Source: DAMCZI01 sp032095175
Lineage (GTDB): Bacteria > Bacillota > Clostridia > Clostridiales > Caloramatoraceae
Assembly: GCA_032095175.1 (NCBI GenBank)
Contig: DAMCZI010000011.1
Location: 60,825-124,824, forward strand
Direction: 5' to 3'
DNA: 64,000 nucleotides
Position 1 is the stretch's first letter; every line of letters begins with the position of its first letter. Both the position numbers and the translations under genes were made by a program. A model generated the notes under the pieces. The model was not told the DNA's origin. It did not search any database and saw nothing but the letters and a program-made list of their open reading frames with translations. This document shows, one piece after another, positions 1-8,373 of the stretch.

Positions 1-1
1 C

Positions 2-235
2 TATGTATATAAATATGCAACAGGCTTCTCAGCAGCAACTGCCTTCTCACAGCAGATGTTAAAGGAAGGAAAACCAGCTGTTGACAGATACTTAAGCTTC
101 TTAAGAAGCGGTGGTTCAGACTACCCACTAAACCTTCTAAAGAATGCTGGAGTTGATATGACAACCCCAGACCCAGTAAACAATGGGCTTAAGGTATTTG
201 AAGGATTACTGGATGAATTTGAACAGTTGATCTAA
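2..235 (+). CDS. pepF: Oligoendopeptidase F, C-terminal end (cut by window edge)
   Basis: The frame is open from base 2 to a TAA at 233-235 and gives the last 77 residues of a protein. The segments KYATGFSAATAFSQQML and YLSFLRSGGSDYPLNLLK match the C-terminal helical part of M3-family oligoendopeptidase F, a cytoplasmic zinc peptidase that cleaves short peptides. The HExxH zinc site lies upstream of the window, so activity cannot be judged. The gene converges with the AraC-type gene on the other strand, and a long hairpin lies between them. Confidence 0.75.
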   Translation, partial: YVYKYATGFSAATAFSQQMLKEGKPAVDRYLSFLRSGGSDYPLNLLKNAGVDMTTPDPVNNGLKVFEGLLDEFEQLI

Positions 236-245
236 TAATAAATAT

Positions 246-321
246 AAGGCACGTTGAAAGTTTCAAGCTAGATAACCTTAGCTAGGCTAAGGTTTCTAGC
301 CTGACCTTCTCAACGTGCCTT
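246..321. terminator. Long two-part hairpin between convergent genes
   Basis: The outer arms AAGGCACGTTGA (246-257) and TCAACGTGCCTT (310-321) are exact complements. A second inner hairpin (GCTAGATAACCTTAGC against GCTAAGGTTTCTAGC) lies inside them. It follows the pepF stop by 10 bases and precedes the convergent gene's stop, so it may terminate both, although there is no long T run. Confidence 0.5.
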
Positions 322-370
322 CATTATTGATAAGTTTTCATCTACGAAATTGGTGTTTTCAAAAATTTCC

Positions 371-1729
371 TTATGCCTTTGGTATTACTGGCATATATAA
401 AGCCATTTCGGTTTCCATTTCAATTTTAGGACCTTTAAGTTTATATTCTTCAAAAAACCAATAGTTACCGAAGGAGTAATCTGGGCTTTTTGATACCCAG
501 TTAATAAACTCTCCCCAAGCTCCTCCATTATATTTGTACTTTGAATTCATAACAGCATAATAGCCGCCTTTGAACTCCTCAAGCTTTATATCAGAATTAT
601 CGGTTTCAAAATCCTTATCAACTGCAACATGGATTTTATAGAAAAAATCTTTATATCCCATTCTTTCATAGTTATAATATGCAAAAAATCTATGTTTTAG
701 ATTATCATTAAACAGCCCCTTCATTTCAGCCCATTTAAAGAAATACTTCTGTGCTTTTTCAATAGCATTTTTTCCTACAGCAGTATAGGAAGCTGTCCAC
801 ATCGGTTCTACATTTTCAAATGTTTTTGTTGTATTACAATCGCTGGGCCTTTCAGATATAGGCATATATAAATCTATTCCACCTATATGATTGGAATCAT
901 CATCAAAGCCCAGGTGTTCTTCCATCCATTGGTGACCGCCATATATATACTTGCTATCTGTGAGCCAGTCCTTAAAACGATTCCACGCTTTAACAATTTC
1001 ATATCCTATATCATCTTTTTCTCCGCGTTTTACATTTGTAACAGCATAGAGTCCACCATCCAAGACCTTCTCTTTTACCTTATCATCACTAAAAATTAAG
1101 TTATCAGGAATAGTAACACAAACCTCATAGCCATATTCCTCTTGATCCGGAGATGATGGGTTTGGATTATTATAACCAAAAATACGTAATTTTTGTTTAT
1201 TTACATTCAAACCATTATTATTAAGCCAATCTAACATTACAGCAAAAGCATGATTTTCGGGGTGCTTCCCATAATAACAATAATATGCCACTCTCATAGG
1301 TTCAAGTTCTTTGAGCACCTTTATGTCAGGGTATTTCTCAAGTAGTTCATTATCTTGAATATCAAAATACTTGTCCATAATATCAATCCTCTCAAAGAAA
1401 AACTTTTTATTTAGTTTTCTATAATCACTAGGCAAAAGTCCTGTTACACGTTTAAAAGCCCTTGAAAAGCTATCTCCACTCTCGAAATCAAACTTTACTG
1501 CAATATCAATAAGACAAGTGTTATTGCCATGTAATTCACCTGCTGCAAGGCTAATTCTTCGAAGTCTTATATATTCCTTTACCGAATATCCTGTTAGTGC
1601 AAAAAACATTCTATAAAAGTTTGACTGAGACATATAGGCTGCTTGCGCTGCAAGGTTTATATCAATTTTGTTTTCAATGTTGCTTTCAATGTAATCAATG
1701 GATTTTTGAATTCGTTCATAATAATTCAT
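371..1729 (-). CDS. AraC-family regulator with two GyrI-like effector domains
   Basis: This 452-residue protein begins with an AraC-type double helix-turn-helix over about its first 110 residues; YMSQSNFYRMFFALTGYSV and DSFSRAFKRVTGLLPSDYRK are the two recognition regions. Two tandem GyrI-like (AraC effector-binding) domains follow, each ending in a segment such as GGIDLYMPI or EMALYMPV. Such regulators bind small ligands and control nearby efflux or detoxification genes; the ligand is unknown. The start was set at 1729 because AAAGGAG lies 10 bases upstream of that ATG; an in-frame ATG exists 78 bases further upstream but lacks such a site. Two effector domains in one chain is unusual, since most relatives carry one. 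The gene stands alone, convergent with pepF. Confidence 0.85.
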   Translation of the reverse strand: MNYYERIQKSIDYIESNIENKIDINLAAQAAYMSQSNFYRMFFALTGYSVKEYIRLRRISLAAGELHGNNTCLIDIAVKFDFESGDSFSRAFKRVTGLLPSDYRKLNKKFFFERIDIMDKYFDIQDNELLEKYPDIKVLKELEPMRVAYYCYYGKHPENHAFAVMLDWLNNNGLNVNKQKLRIFGYNNPNPSSPDQEEYGYEVCVTIPDNLIFSDDKVKEKVLDGGLYAVTNVKRGEKDDIGYEIVKAWNRFKDWLTDSKYIYGGHQWMEEHLGFDDDSNHIGGIDLYMPISERPSDCNTTKTFENVEPMWTASYTAVGKNAIEKAQKYFFKWAEMKGLFNDNLKHRFFAYYNYERMGYKDFFYKIHVAVDKDFETDNSDIKLEEFKGGYYAVMNSKYKYNGGAWGEFINWVSKSPDYSFGNYWFFEEYKLKGPKIEMETEMALYMPVIPKA

Positions 1730-1845
1730 TTGGGAGCACTCCTTTAACATCTTAAGATGAGAATATAATAACATACAGAATTTATAATTGTCCGACTTTT
1801 TTTCCAAAAATTATATTAGACTAGGACAAGCAATAACCATTACAT

Positions 1846-1945
1846 AAAAAGGTAACAAGCACTTGAGTTTTGAGTTATTAAGTAATATTGTCTTTAATTG
1901 ATACTTTAACTAAAATAACTCAAAACTCAAGAGCCTATCACCTTT
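1846..1945. repeat. Palindromic repeat, family A, copy 1
   Basis: The arms are AAAAGGTAACAAGCACTTGA (from 1846) and its near complement ending at 1945; the inner parts TTGAGTTTTGAGTTAT and ATAACTCAAAACTCAA match exactly. The right arm contains the last codons and stop (1938-1940) of the kinase-like gene. Related copies lie at 10602, 27178, 35421, 37589, 48301 and 63966. Confidence 0.7.
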
Positions 1946-2615
1946 TTCTTCTGATTGCTATTATATCAACATATCTATTTATCTGAGATTCTATATTATC
2001 TCTGCAGATGTATTTATTTTGCACTAGAAATTTTTGTACCACTTTATCAACTAATAGCTTTTTGCAGTCTGTATATTCTGGATAGCTCAATAAAATATGG
2101 CTACATAGCTCCCCTATATCCTGTTCCGCATTTCCATACTGAGATTCCTCAAAGTCAATTCCATATATCTTACTTCCATCATATATAAAATTTTTTAAAT
2201 TACAGTCTCCTTTAATAAGTAATTTATCTGATTGAAGTCTTTTAATGTTATAGAAACCACAAAACCATTTAACCAAAGCATCTGTCACATTATCACTCCA
2301 CATATTCTTTTCCAGTAGATACATCAAAGTGTGACCCTCAATATATTCCATATACAGAAAATAGTCTTTATAACCATATATTGAAGGAACATTTACTCCT
2401 TCTCTCATTAGTGTATATAGAACAGTTAACTCCCTGAGTAATGCATCTTGGTTACTGTATTCCTTTGATATAAATTTTAAATGATAACTACTGCTACAGA
2501 ATTCCAAAAGAGAAACATTATTTTTCTTGCTTTTAAATTTCTCTATAACAAATGAATTACTTATTATATCTTCAAATTTAGGCTGAGGTTGTTGAATTCC
2601 TAAAATATATCCCAT
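1938..2615 (-). CDS. Small APH/RIO-like kinase fold protein
   Basis: This 225-residue protein has a compact phosphotransferase core: a hinge-like segment LYMEYIEGHTLMYLLE, a catalytic loop IKGDCNLKNFIYD with Asp and Asn in the HGDxxxxN arrangement (Lys in place of His), and a metal-binding segment IYGIDFEES in the position of DFG. This resembles aminoglycoside phosphotransferase, Kdo kinase and RIO-type enzymes. The substrate cannot be read from the sequence. ATG at 2615 was chosen over a GTG six bases upstream because GGAGA sits 7 bases before the ATG but touches the GTG. The last codons (Arg-Arg-Lys-Arg-stop) lie inside a family A palindrome, so the C-terminus may have been altered by that insertion. 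Confidence 0.6.
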   Translation of the reverse strand: MGYILGIQQPQPKFEDIISNSFVIEKFKSKKNNVSLLEFCSSSYHLKFISKEYSNQDALLRELTVLYTLMREGVNVPSIYGYKDYFLYMEYIEGHTLMYLLEKNMWSDNVTDALVKWFCGFYNIKRLQSDKLLIKGDCNLKNFIYDGSKIYGIDFEESQYGNAEQDIGELCSHILLSYPEYTDCKKLLVDKVVQKFLVQNKYICRDNIESQINRYVDIIAIRRKR

Positions 2616-2644
2616 TTTCACTCTCCATGATATATAAAAAGCAA

Positions 2645-2732
2645 TAGAATTCTTATATCCTTTCTTTTAAACCAGTCCGAATCCAGAATGTCTAAAAAGA
2701 CAGAATTAACATAATCTTTGTTTTGTATATAT
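2645..2732. repeat. Palindromic repeat, family B, diverged copy 1
   Basis: The segment AGAATGTCTAAAAAGACAGA and the downstream TTTTGTATATAT match the right arm of the copy at 17256-17367 (GGATGTTTAAAAAGACAGA ... TTTGTATAT). The left arm is more diverged. It separates the kinase-like gene from the molybdoenzyme operon. Confidence 0.5.
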
Positions 2733-2736
2733 CTAC

Positions 2737-3243
2737 TTAATTGATATCTACTTCAACTAAATCCTTACACCATCTTTGAGCAAATTTATCCTTGCAAACA
2801 ACTGTCATAAATGGCATAGTTTTATTGGTTTTCTTATCCTTAATGTCTTCACCGTTCTCTTTGAAAACAACATAGATATTACTGTCCTCTAAAACTTCCT
2901 GGCCCTTGTAGGATACCTTATATCCATCCCTTGCAGTCAAGATTACATTACTATTTTCGTTTAAAATCTTTTCATCAATGCTTGCTATTATCTTTTTCAT
3001 TTCTACTCCTGTGTACTCATTCAGCTTTGAAGCACCGCCCTTTGAAACAAGTTCTTTTTTAAAGGAAGACTCCCCTATCTTTTTAATATCCTTTAGAGAA
3101 ATCTCCTTTGTACTGCCATTATATTTGATGACTAAAACATCCTGCTTTGATGTATTAAAAAAGCTCTTACCGTTTACATAAGCGAATATTCCAACTGTCG
3201 CAATCAGTATTATTAATATAATAGATAATCTTTTATTTTTCAT
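2737..3243 (-). CDS. Membrane-anchored protein with molybdopterin oxidoreductase-like (SUOX) fold
   Basis: The 168-residue protein has one N-terminal membrane segment (RLSIILIILIATVGIFAYV), then an extracytoplasmic domain of about 130 residues. The pattern DGYKVSYKGQEVLEDSNIYV and the C-terminal WCKDLVEVDIN resemble small proteins carrying the sulfite-oxidase-like molybdopterin-binding fold. The usual molybdenum-ligand Cys motif is not evident, so it may use the fold to bind a ligand rather than to catalyse; this is inference. The ATG at 3243 (GAGGGG about 11 bases upstream) overlaps the end of the upstream ECF gene by 11 bases, which indicates translational coupling. It is the last gene of the molybdoenzyme operon. 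Confidence 0.5.
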   Translation of the reverse strand: MKNKRLSIILIILIATVGIFAYVNGKSFFNTSKQDVLVIKYNGSTKEISLKDIKKIGESSFKKELVSKGGASKLNEYTGVEMKKIIASIDEKILNENSNVILTARDGYKVSYKGQEVLEDSNIYVVFKENGEDIKDKKTNKTMPFMTVVCKDKFAQRWCKDLVEVDIN

Positions 3244-3799
3244 TATAACGTCCACCCCTCTTTGATATCATATTTATTTTTACTAAATATCCAACTATGT
3301 TGTATGCAAAAATTCCTCCTATTCCCCCTGATAATGCCGACATACTCAGACAAAGCATCATCGGTACAAAGGGAAGATCAAAATAGAAATGTGAAGACAT
3401 AAATGTTCCTGTTAAATTAGCAATTACTCCTCCAAGGAAGTACATATATGAGTTTAAGCTTCCTTTATGAAGAGAATAAAATATATCTATGGCTATCCCT
3501 GGAAAGGAATATAATACAAGAGTAAACAGCCCATATCCCCCGGATATGCCAAGGCTTAGTGCTATAAATGCCTGTATTATACCCATAAGGGTGCATGTAC
3601 CCTTTTTCCCTGTAATGCCATAGCCTATTAAAAGCCACATCATATAAAATCCTCCAGCAGCAGCTCCTCCGGGTATATGTATAGGTGCTGTAAAAATGTG
3701 CACAACAGAGTATATTGCAGGCTTCACAACTATACCAAGAGCTGCCAGAAGAGATATTATTGTCAAATCATATATTGAATACTTATTTTTAGCCCTCAT
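3233..3799 (-). CDS. ECF transporter S component (substrate-binding membrane subunit)
   Basis: The 188-residue integral membrane protein has about five to six hydrophobic segments. The N-terminal YDLTIISLLAALGIVVKP and the glycine-rich IPGGAAAGGFYMMWLLIGYG are of the type seen in S components of energy-coupling factor vitamin and metal transporters. S components bind a small substrate and pair with shared EcfA/EcfA'/EcfT modules, none of which is encoded in this window. Its place directly after mobB (4-base gap), in an operon for a molybdopterin enzyme, suggests a substrate linked to that enzyme, such as a cofactor precursor, but the sequence does not prove this. The specificity subfamily was not recognised. 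Confidence 0.65.
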   Translation of the reverse strand: MRAKNKYSIYDLTIISLLAALGIVVKPAIYSVVHIFTAPIHIPGGAAAGGFYMMWLLIGYGITGKKGTCTLMGIIQAFIALSLGISGGYGLFTLVLYSFPGIAIDIFYSLHKGSLNSYMYFLGGVIANLTGTFMSSHFYFDLPFVPMMLCLSMSALSGGIGGIFAYNIVGYLVKINMISKRGGRYNEK

Positions 3800-3803
3800 A
3801 GTT

Positions 3804-4301
3804 TCACCTAATTATATTGAATTCAATAAAATCACATATTTCTTTAATATCATTTGTTGAAAACTTAGGCACAGATGTTTCTAAATCCGCTGCATCTGTA
3901 GCAACAGCTATTAAATCTTCCAAATTGCAGTACAATCCTTCACTTACATCCCTTCTAAACACTTCAATAGTAGGCTCCCTTAAATTTCTAAAGCCCTCTG
4001 CTATTATAAGATGTGCTTGTCCTATATTATCTAAAATACTATATATGCTCTCCCTCTCTTTGGTTCTTCTTGATATTGCATACCCCTCTGGTCCAATCAT
4101 AGCTGTACTTACAGCGCCAGCCTTAGAATGCTTCCATGTGTCCTTACCCTCAACATCAAAGTTGCTGGCACAGCTGCTAAACTTAACTGTAGCAATATCA
4201 TAGCCCCTAAGGGTAAGTTCTTTTACTAATGCTTCTATTAGTGTAGTCTTTCCTTCATTTGAATTTTTAGAAACAACAGAAATTATTGGTATTTTATTCA
4301 T
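3804..4301 (-). CDS. mobB: Molybdopterin-guanine dinucleotide biosynthesis protein MobB
   Basis: The 165-residue P-loop GTPase-like protein has the nucleotide-binding segment SVVSKNSNEGKTTLIEALV near the N-terminus and IIAEGFRNLREPTIEVFR in the middle, both typical of MobB. MobB assists MobA when GMP is attached to molybdopterin to form the bis-MGD cofactor of DMSO-reductase-family enzymes. The Walker A here reads SKNSNEGKT rather than the common GxKNSGKTT, a modest deviation. GGGAGA lies upstream of ATG 4301. It sits between mobA and the ECF S component in the same transcript as the oxidoreductase that would need the cofactor. Confidence 0.85.
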   Translation of the reverse strand: MNKIPIISVVSKNSNEGKTTLIEALVKELTLRGYDIATVKFSSCASNFDVEGKDTWKHSKAGAVSTAMIGPEGYAISRRTKERESIYSILDNIGQAHLIIAEGFRNLREPTIEVFRRDVSEGLYCNLEDLIAVATDAADLETSVPKFSTNDIKEICDFIEFNIIR

Positions 4302-4333
4302 ACATCATTTCTCCCAAGCTTATATTGTATTTT

Positions 4334-4915
4334 TTATAAGCTGTAAGCATTTTTTAAAATCATATCTTTATAATCCTGTTTTGTGTTTATATTATACAAT
4401 GTACATTCTTGTCCAATTTCCATATAGGCTGTTGGAACTAATTTATATAAATTTCTAACCCTTCTATTATCATCTATCAGCATGCTTTCTATAGCTTTAG
4501 CACAGTTTTTTGAGTATATTCCACAAAGAGCCTCAACTTCACCATTATATAAGGCTACAACTGCATCATTATTATCTTTATATTCAAGAAACTTGTAAAG
4601 GATTTCGAATGGTATAAAAGGATTATCACAGGGTATTACCAGATTAAATCGATTTTTTGAAGCCAACAAGGAAGCATGTATCCCTCCTAATGGTCCTGCA
4701 TCCTTGAATATATCCTCTACTATCTCAACACCTTTCCCAAGATCTTTATATTTTTCAGGTGTATTGCTGCTTATAGTTATATCTTCAAATCCAAATCTCC
4801 TTGCTCTCCCTATTATTATTTGCAAAAAGCTTACCCCATTTATTTTTAAAAGAGCCTTATCCTCACCCATTCTGCTGCTTTTTCCACCTGCAAGAATTAT
4901 TAACCCTAAATTCAT
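4334..4915 (-). CDS. mobA: Molybdenum cofactor guanylyltransferase MobA
   Basis: The 193-residue nucleotidyltransferase begins LGLIILAGGKSSRMGEDKALL, the GTP-binding signature LAGGxSxRMGxDK of MobA. It also carries VEDIFKDAGPLGGIHASL and VIPCDNPFIPF, the metal- and substrate-binding loops. It transfers GMP from GTP to molybdopterin in the cytoplasm. Its presence shows that the oxidoreductase of this operon uses the guanine dinucleotide form of the cofactor. GGAGGT lies 12 bases before the ATG. Length is usual for the family, and all the motifs looked for are present. Confidence 0.9.
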   Translation of the reverse strand: MNLGLIILAGGKSSRMGEDKALLKINGVSFLQIIIGRARRFGFEDITISSNTPEKYKDLGKGVEIVEDIFKDAGPLGGIHASLLASKNRFNLVIPCDNPFIPFEILYKFLEYKDNNDAVVALYNGEVEALCGIYSKNCAKAIESMLIDDNRRVRNLYKLVPTAYMEIGQECTLYNINTKQDYKDMILKNAYSL

Positions 4916-4953
4916 ATTTTTAAGATTACCTCCAAATTAAAAGCCTGTTAATG

Positions 4954-5769
4954 TTATTTCCCTTCACTTAAACTATCTCCTACAAAGGTTAATGCCAGCA
5001 TTATAACTGCCAATGCTGTACATGATACAATTACAAGGCTTGGATGCATGCTCATAAATGAAAGTCCATCCCTTATCATATTTCCCAATGAAGGTACTGG
5101 TGCCTGTATACCTATTCCCAAAAAGCTCAATGTGGATTCACACATAATAGTTCCACCTATGTCAAGTATTATATTAGGTGTTATAACCGGTATAACATTA
5201 GGAATAATATGTTTTTTAAAAATGTGAAATATTCCTGCTCCCATTGCCTCTGAAGCCTCAATAAATGGTTCTTTTTTTAACTTTATAACAAGAGAGCGGG
5301 TTAATCTATAAAAGTACGGCCAGCTTCCCAATGTAATTGCAATAATCATAGATATTTTTCCTGGCCCTAAAATTACTGCTATTAACATAGCTAAAAGAAT
5401 TGTTGGAAAAGCATAAAACAATTCAGCCACATTTGCTATAAACGAAGTTATAATGTTTTTACTATAACCGCATAAAAATCCTAAGAGCAGTCCCATTGGC
5501 AGTGTTAACAACTCTACAACTATTCCTATGACTAAGCTCTCCCTCATTCCCCATACAAGCCTGCTGTATATATCTCTTCCTAAATTATCTGCACCAAAAA
5601 AGTAATTTGAAGAAGATTTAGCCCATACATTATCAAGATTAGGCAGATCATATGGATATTTCATTAGAAAAGGTGCAAATATAGAAAAAAACAATACTAT
5701 AATAAGTATTGCACTTCCTGTATAAAACTGTATTCGTGCAGTTTTATTCATTGATTTTATCTTATTCAT
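4954..5769 (-). CDS. Peptide/nickel-type ABC permease (DppC/NikC family)
   Basis: The 271-residue inner-membrane protein begins with the family's N-terminal membrane helix and the motif FFGADNLGRDIYSRLVWGMRES. The cytoplasmic coupling segment EASEAMGAGIFHIFKKHIIPN matches the EAA loop of binding-protein-dependent transporters. Its ATG overlaps the stop of the upstream permease by four bases (ATGA), the normal arrangement of a permease pair. No cognate DppD/DppF ATPase follows; mobA comes next instead. The pair must borrow ATPases encoded elsewhere or be incomplete. The substrate is unknown. Confidence 0.9.
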   Translation of the reverse strand: MNKIKSMNKTARIQFYTGSAILIIVLFFSIFAPFLMKYPYDLPNLDNVWAKSSSNYFFGADNLGRDIYSRLVWGMRESLVIGIVVELLTLPMGLLLGFLCGYSKNIITSFIANVAELFYAFPTILLAMLIAVILGPGKISMIIAITLGSWPYFYRLTRSLVIKLKKEPFIEASEAMGAGIFHIFKKHIIPNVIPVITPNIILDIGGTIMCESTLSFLGIGIQAPVPSLGNMIRDGLSFMSMHPSLVIVSCTALAVIMLALTFVGDSLSEGK

Positions 5770-6701
5770 TTAAACATACCCTCTCTCACCTTTGGATTAA
5801 AGACCCAATATCCCAAGTCTACAAATATATTTGTCAATCCATATATGAGAGTAGCTAATAGTATGACTGCTACAACTACAGGGTAATCCCTTCTGAATAT
5901 CGAATCTACTGATACTCTTCCAAGCCCGGGAATATTGAATATTATCTCTGTTATAAAGGAGCCCTCTAAAAGTCCTCCAAACATCATGCCTACCTTTGTG
6001 CTCACAGGAAGTAAAACGTTTCTAAAGGCATGTTTAAATAAAATGCCAAATTCGCTTAAGCCTTTGGCTTTGGCTGTTAATATATAGCACTTATCCATCT
6101 CCTCTATTAAACATGCTCTTGTCTGCCTTGCTAAACTAAATGTAGGGTACAATGCAACTAAAAATACAGGAAGAACTAATTCCTTTGGTCCTCCCCAACC
6201 CGATACTGGAAACAGATGAAGTTTTAGTGCAAATACATATATAAGCATAGCACCTATTGCAATGTTGGGTATTGCAGTAACTAGTACAGTAACAAAAGAA
6301 ATGATTGTGTCCACTATTGAATTCTTATAAAAAGCAGCAAGCATTCCTATCAATATCCCAAATATTATTACAACAGGAAATGAAATAAGAGATACGGTTA
6401 ATGTAACTGTGAAGGCTCTACCAATTATATCTATAACAGGCTCTCCTACTCTAAAATAGCTTAAACCAAAATTCCCTTGAAAAAGTCCCAGTATATAATT
6501 AAGGTACTGCTTCCAAATTGGCATATCCAACCCATATAGATGCCTCATATTATCTATTGTTTCCTTTGTTACTCTTCTATCCCCAAGCATAGCCATAATA
6601 GGGTCACCTGGAATGAGTCTTACAACCATAAAGGCTGCAAGACTCATAACCAAAAGTATAGTTGCCAGATTAAATATTCTACGGGCAAAATACTTTAACA
6701 A
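5766..6701 (-). CDS. Peptide/nickel-type ABC permease (DppB/NikB family)
   Basis: The 311-residue permease opens with LKYFARRIFNLATILLVMS, contains RLIPGDPIMAMLGDRRVTKE (the DppB N-terminal loop) and has a C-terminal EAA-type loop around ILTAKAKGLSEFGILFKHAF. It forms the membrane channel with the adjacent DppC-type permease. The start was placed at TTG 6701 because AGGAG lies 8 bases upstream; an in-frame GTG at 6710 touches that site. It lies 11 bases downstream of the binding-protein gene, so all are co-transcribed. Confidence 0.88.
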   Translation of the reverse strand: MLKYFARRIFNLATILLVMSLAAFMVVRLIPGDPIMAMLGDRRVTKETIDNMRHLYGLDMPIWKQYLNYILGLFQGNFGLSYFRVGEPVIDIIGRAFTVTLTVSLISFPVVIIFGILIGMLAAFYKNSIVDTIISFVTVLVTAIPNIAIGAMLIYVFALKLHLFPVSGWGGPKELVLPVFLVALYPTFSLARQTRACLIEEMDKCYILTAKAKGLSEFGILFKHAFRNVLLPVSTKVGMMFGGLLEGSFITEIIFNIPGLGRVSVDSIFRRDYPVVVAVILLATLIYGLTNIFVDLGYWVFNPKVREGMFK

Positions 6702-6712
6702 AATTACCACTC

Positions 6713-8326
6713 CTATTTTGTGATTTTAACTGACTCAAATGAATCTGTTCCAAGTCCGCTTAATCTTACTCCTTCTACATTTGGCTTTATTAGCATGTAC
6801 ATTTTGCTTGTGTACATTGGAGCAATAGCGCTGTCGGAAATAGCTAACTTTTCTGCCTTTTGATATAGTTCATTTCTCTTTTCTACATCATTTAGTTTGG
6901 ATGCTTTCTCTAAAATAGAATCAAATTCCTTATTGCTGTACTGCATAAAGTTCATTGTTCCCTTTGTACCTAATACATCAAATAAAACTGTTCTTGCATC
7001 TCCATATGCTGCTGTAGAACCAAATATAAAGAATGGAAGCTTAAAGCTGTGTAGATCCTCTAACATCTTTGCTCTATCTGGCTGTACAGGCTCTACTTTT
7101 ATTCCTAAATCATTTTTTAACTGAGCTGCTATGTATGCTGCATTATCCTTGTCCATTGGAAGAGAATATAACTTTAATGCTGGAAGCGGATTCTTATCGC
7201 TGTATCCTGCCTCAGCTAAAAGCTGCTTTGCTCTCTCAACGTTATAGTTTATCTTTTCTATGCTTTCATTATATCCTGTAAATCCTACTGGTATGGTTCC
7301 ATATAGTGGATAAGCAGTATCAGCCATTATTTTGTTTGCCATCTTTTCTCTATCTATTATAAGGCTGAATGCCTCTCTAACCCTCTTATCCTTGAAAGGC
7401 TTGTATAAATTCTGGTTAAATCCTAAATAAGTCATGTCTGCCATAGGATAGGATTTTAATTCTTTTGATAGCTTTTCATCTGCCTTTGCCTTTTCAACAT
7501 TTGCACCTGAAATATCACATATGTCTAATTCACCGTTTTGATACATTGCTAGTGCAGTATCTTCTTCTGGAACTATTTTAATTTCAAATGTATCAACCTC
7601 AGGACGACCTCTGAAATATGAATCATTAGCTTCTAGAACTATTTTCTGTCCCTTTACATACTCCTTAAGCTTAAATGGACCAGTTCCAGCTGAAGCTGTC
7701 TGCCACCAGTTATCTCCTTTTCCCTCAACAGCGCTTTTGTCAATTATGTATAATGGCTCAACGCTGCAGTATTCTGGAAAATATATATCAGGTTCTACAA
7801 ATGATATTTCAAATTCATAATCATTTATCTTTTTAAAGCCTTGGAGTTCTGTTGCCTTACCATCCTGCATTTCCTTAGCGCCTACCACTCCGCTTAGGAA
7901 AGAAACTCCATCTCCTGATTCTCTTTTTGGATTTAATATTGTTTCAAATGTATACTTAACATCATCTGCTGTTAGCTCTTTGCCTGAATGAAACTTTACA
8001 CCCTTTTGCAAAGTAAATTTGTATGTCTTTCCACCATCGTTTGTCTCCCATTTTTCTGCAAGACCTGGTGCTACTTTTCCTTCAACTGTTCTATCTGTTA
8101 ATCCATTATATAATTGTCTATCCAATGCATAGGATAATATCTCAAATGTAGCTGTAGGATCCATTGTTGCTGGTTCCTCACATATTGAATACCTAAGTAC
8201 CTTTGGTGTTTTTGATTCCTTTTCACTTCCAGCCTTCTTACTGTTTCCACATCCAGTAACTGCAAGTATAATTGTCAGCATGATTGAAACAAATAAGCAA
8301 GCTCTACCTTTTTTAAATGTTTTCAA
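6713..8326 (-). CDS. Family 5 extracellular solute-binding lipoprotein (peptide/nickel/opine type)
   Basis: The 537-residue protein has a lipoprotein signal peptide with lipobox V23-T24-G25-C26, followed by the full family 5 fold. Signature segments are RYSICEEPATMDPTATFEIL, VKFHSGKELTADDVKYTF and KPFKDKRVREAFSLIIDREKM. Such proteins deliver peptides, nickel chelates or similar compounds to DppBC-type permeases, here the next two genes. Placement 47 bases after the molybdoenzyme gene suggests that the imported compound is a substrate, or a precursor of a substrate, of that enzyme; this is inference. The sequence alone does not show the ligand. Confidence 0.88.
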   Translation of the reverse strand: MKTFKKGRACLFVSIMLTIILAVTGCGNSKKAGSEKESKTPKVLRYSICEEPATMDPTATFEILSYALDRQLYNGLTDRTVEGKVAPGLAEKWETNDGGKTYKFTLQKGVKFHSGKELTADDVKYTFETILNPKRESGDGVSFLSGVVGAKEMQDGKATELQGFKKINDYEFEISFVEPDIYFPEYCSVEPLYIIDKSAVEGKGDNWWQTASAGTGPFKLKEYVKGQKIVLEANDSYFRGRPEVDTFEIKIVPEEDTALAMYQNGELDICDISGANVEKAKADEKLSKELKSYPMADMTYLGFNQNLYKPFKDKRVREAFSLIIDREKMANKIMADTAYPLYGTIPVGFTGYNESIEKINYNVERAKQLLAEAGYSDKNPLPALKLYSLPMDKDNAAYIAAQLKNDLGIKVEPVQPDRAKMLEDLHSFKLPFFIFGSTAAYGDARTVLFDVLGTKGTMNFMQYSNKEFDSILEKASKLNDVEKRNELYQKAEKLAISDSAIAPMYTSKMYMLIKPNVEGVRLSGLGTDSFESVKITK

Positions 8327-8373
8327 AATAACCCCTCCTAAATGTTATAACTTGATGATTATATTATTTTTAC

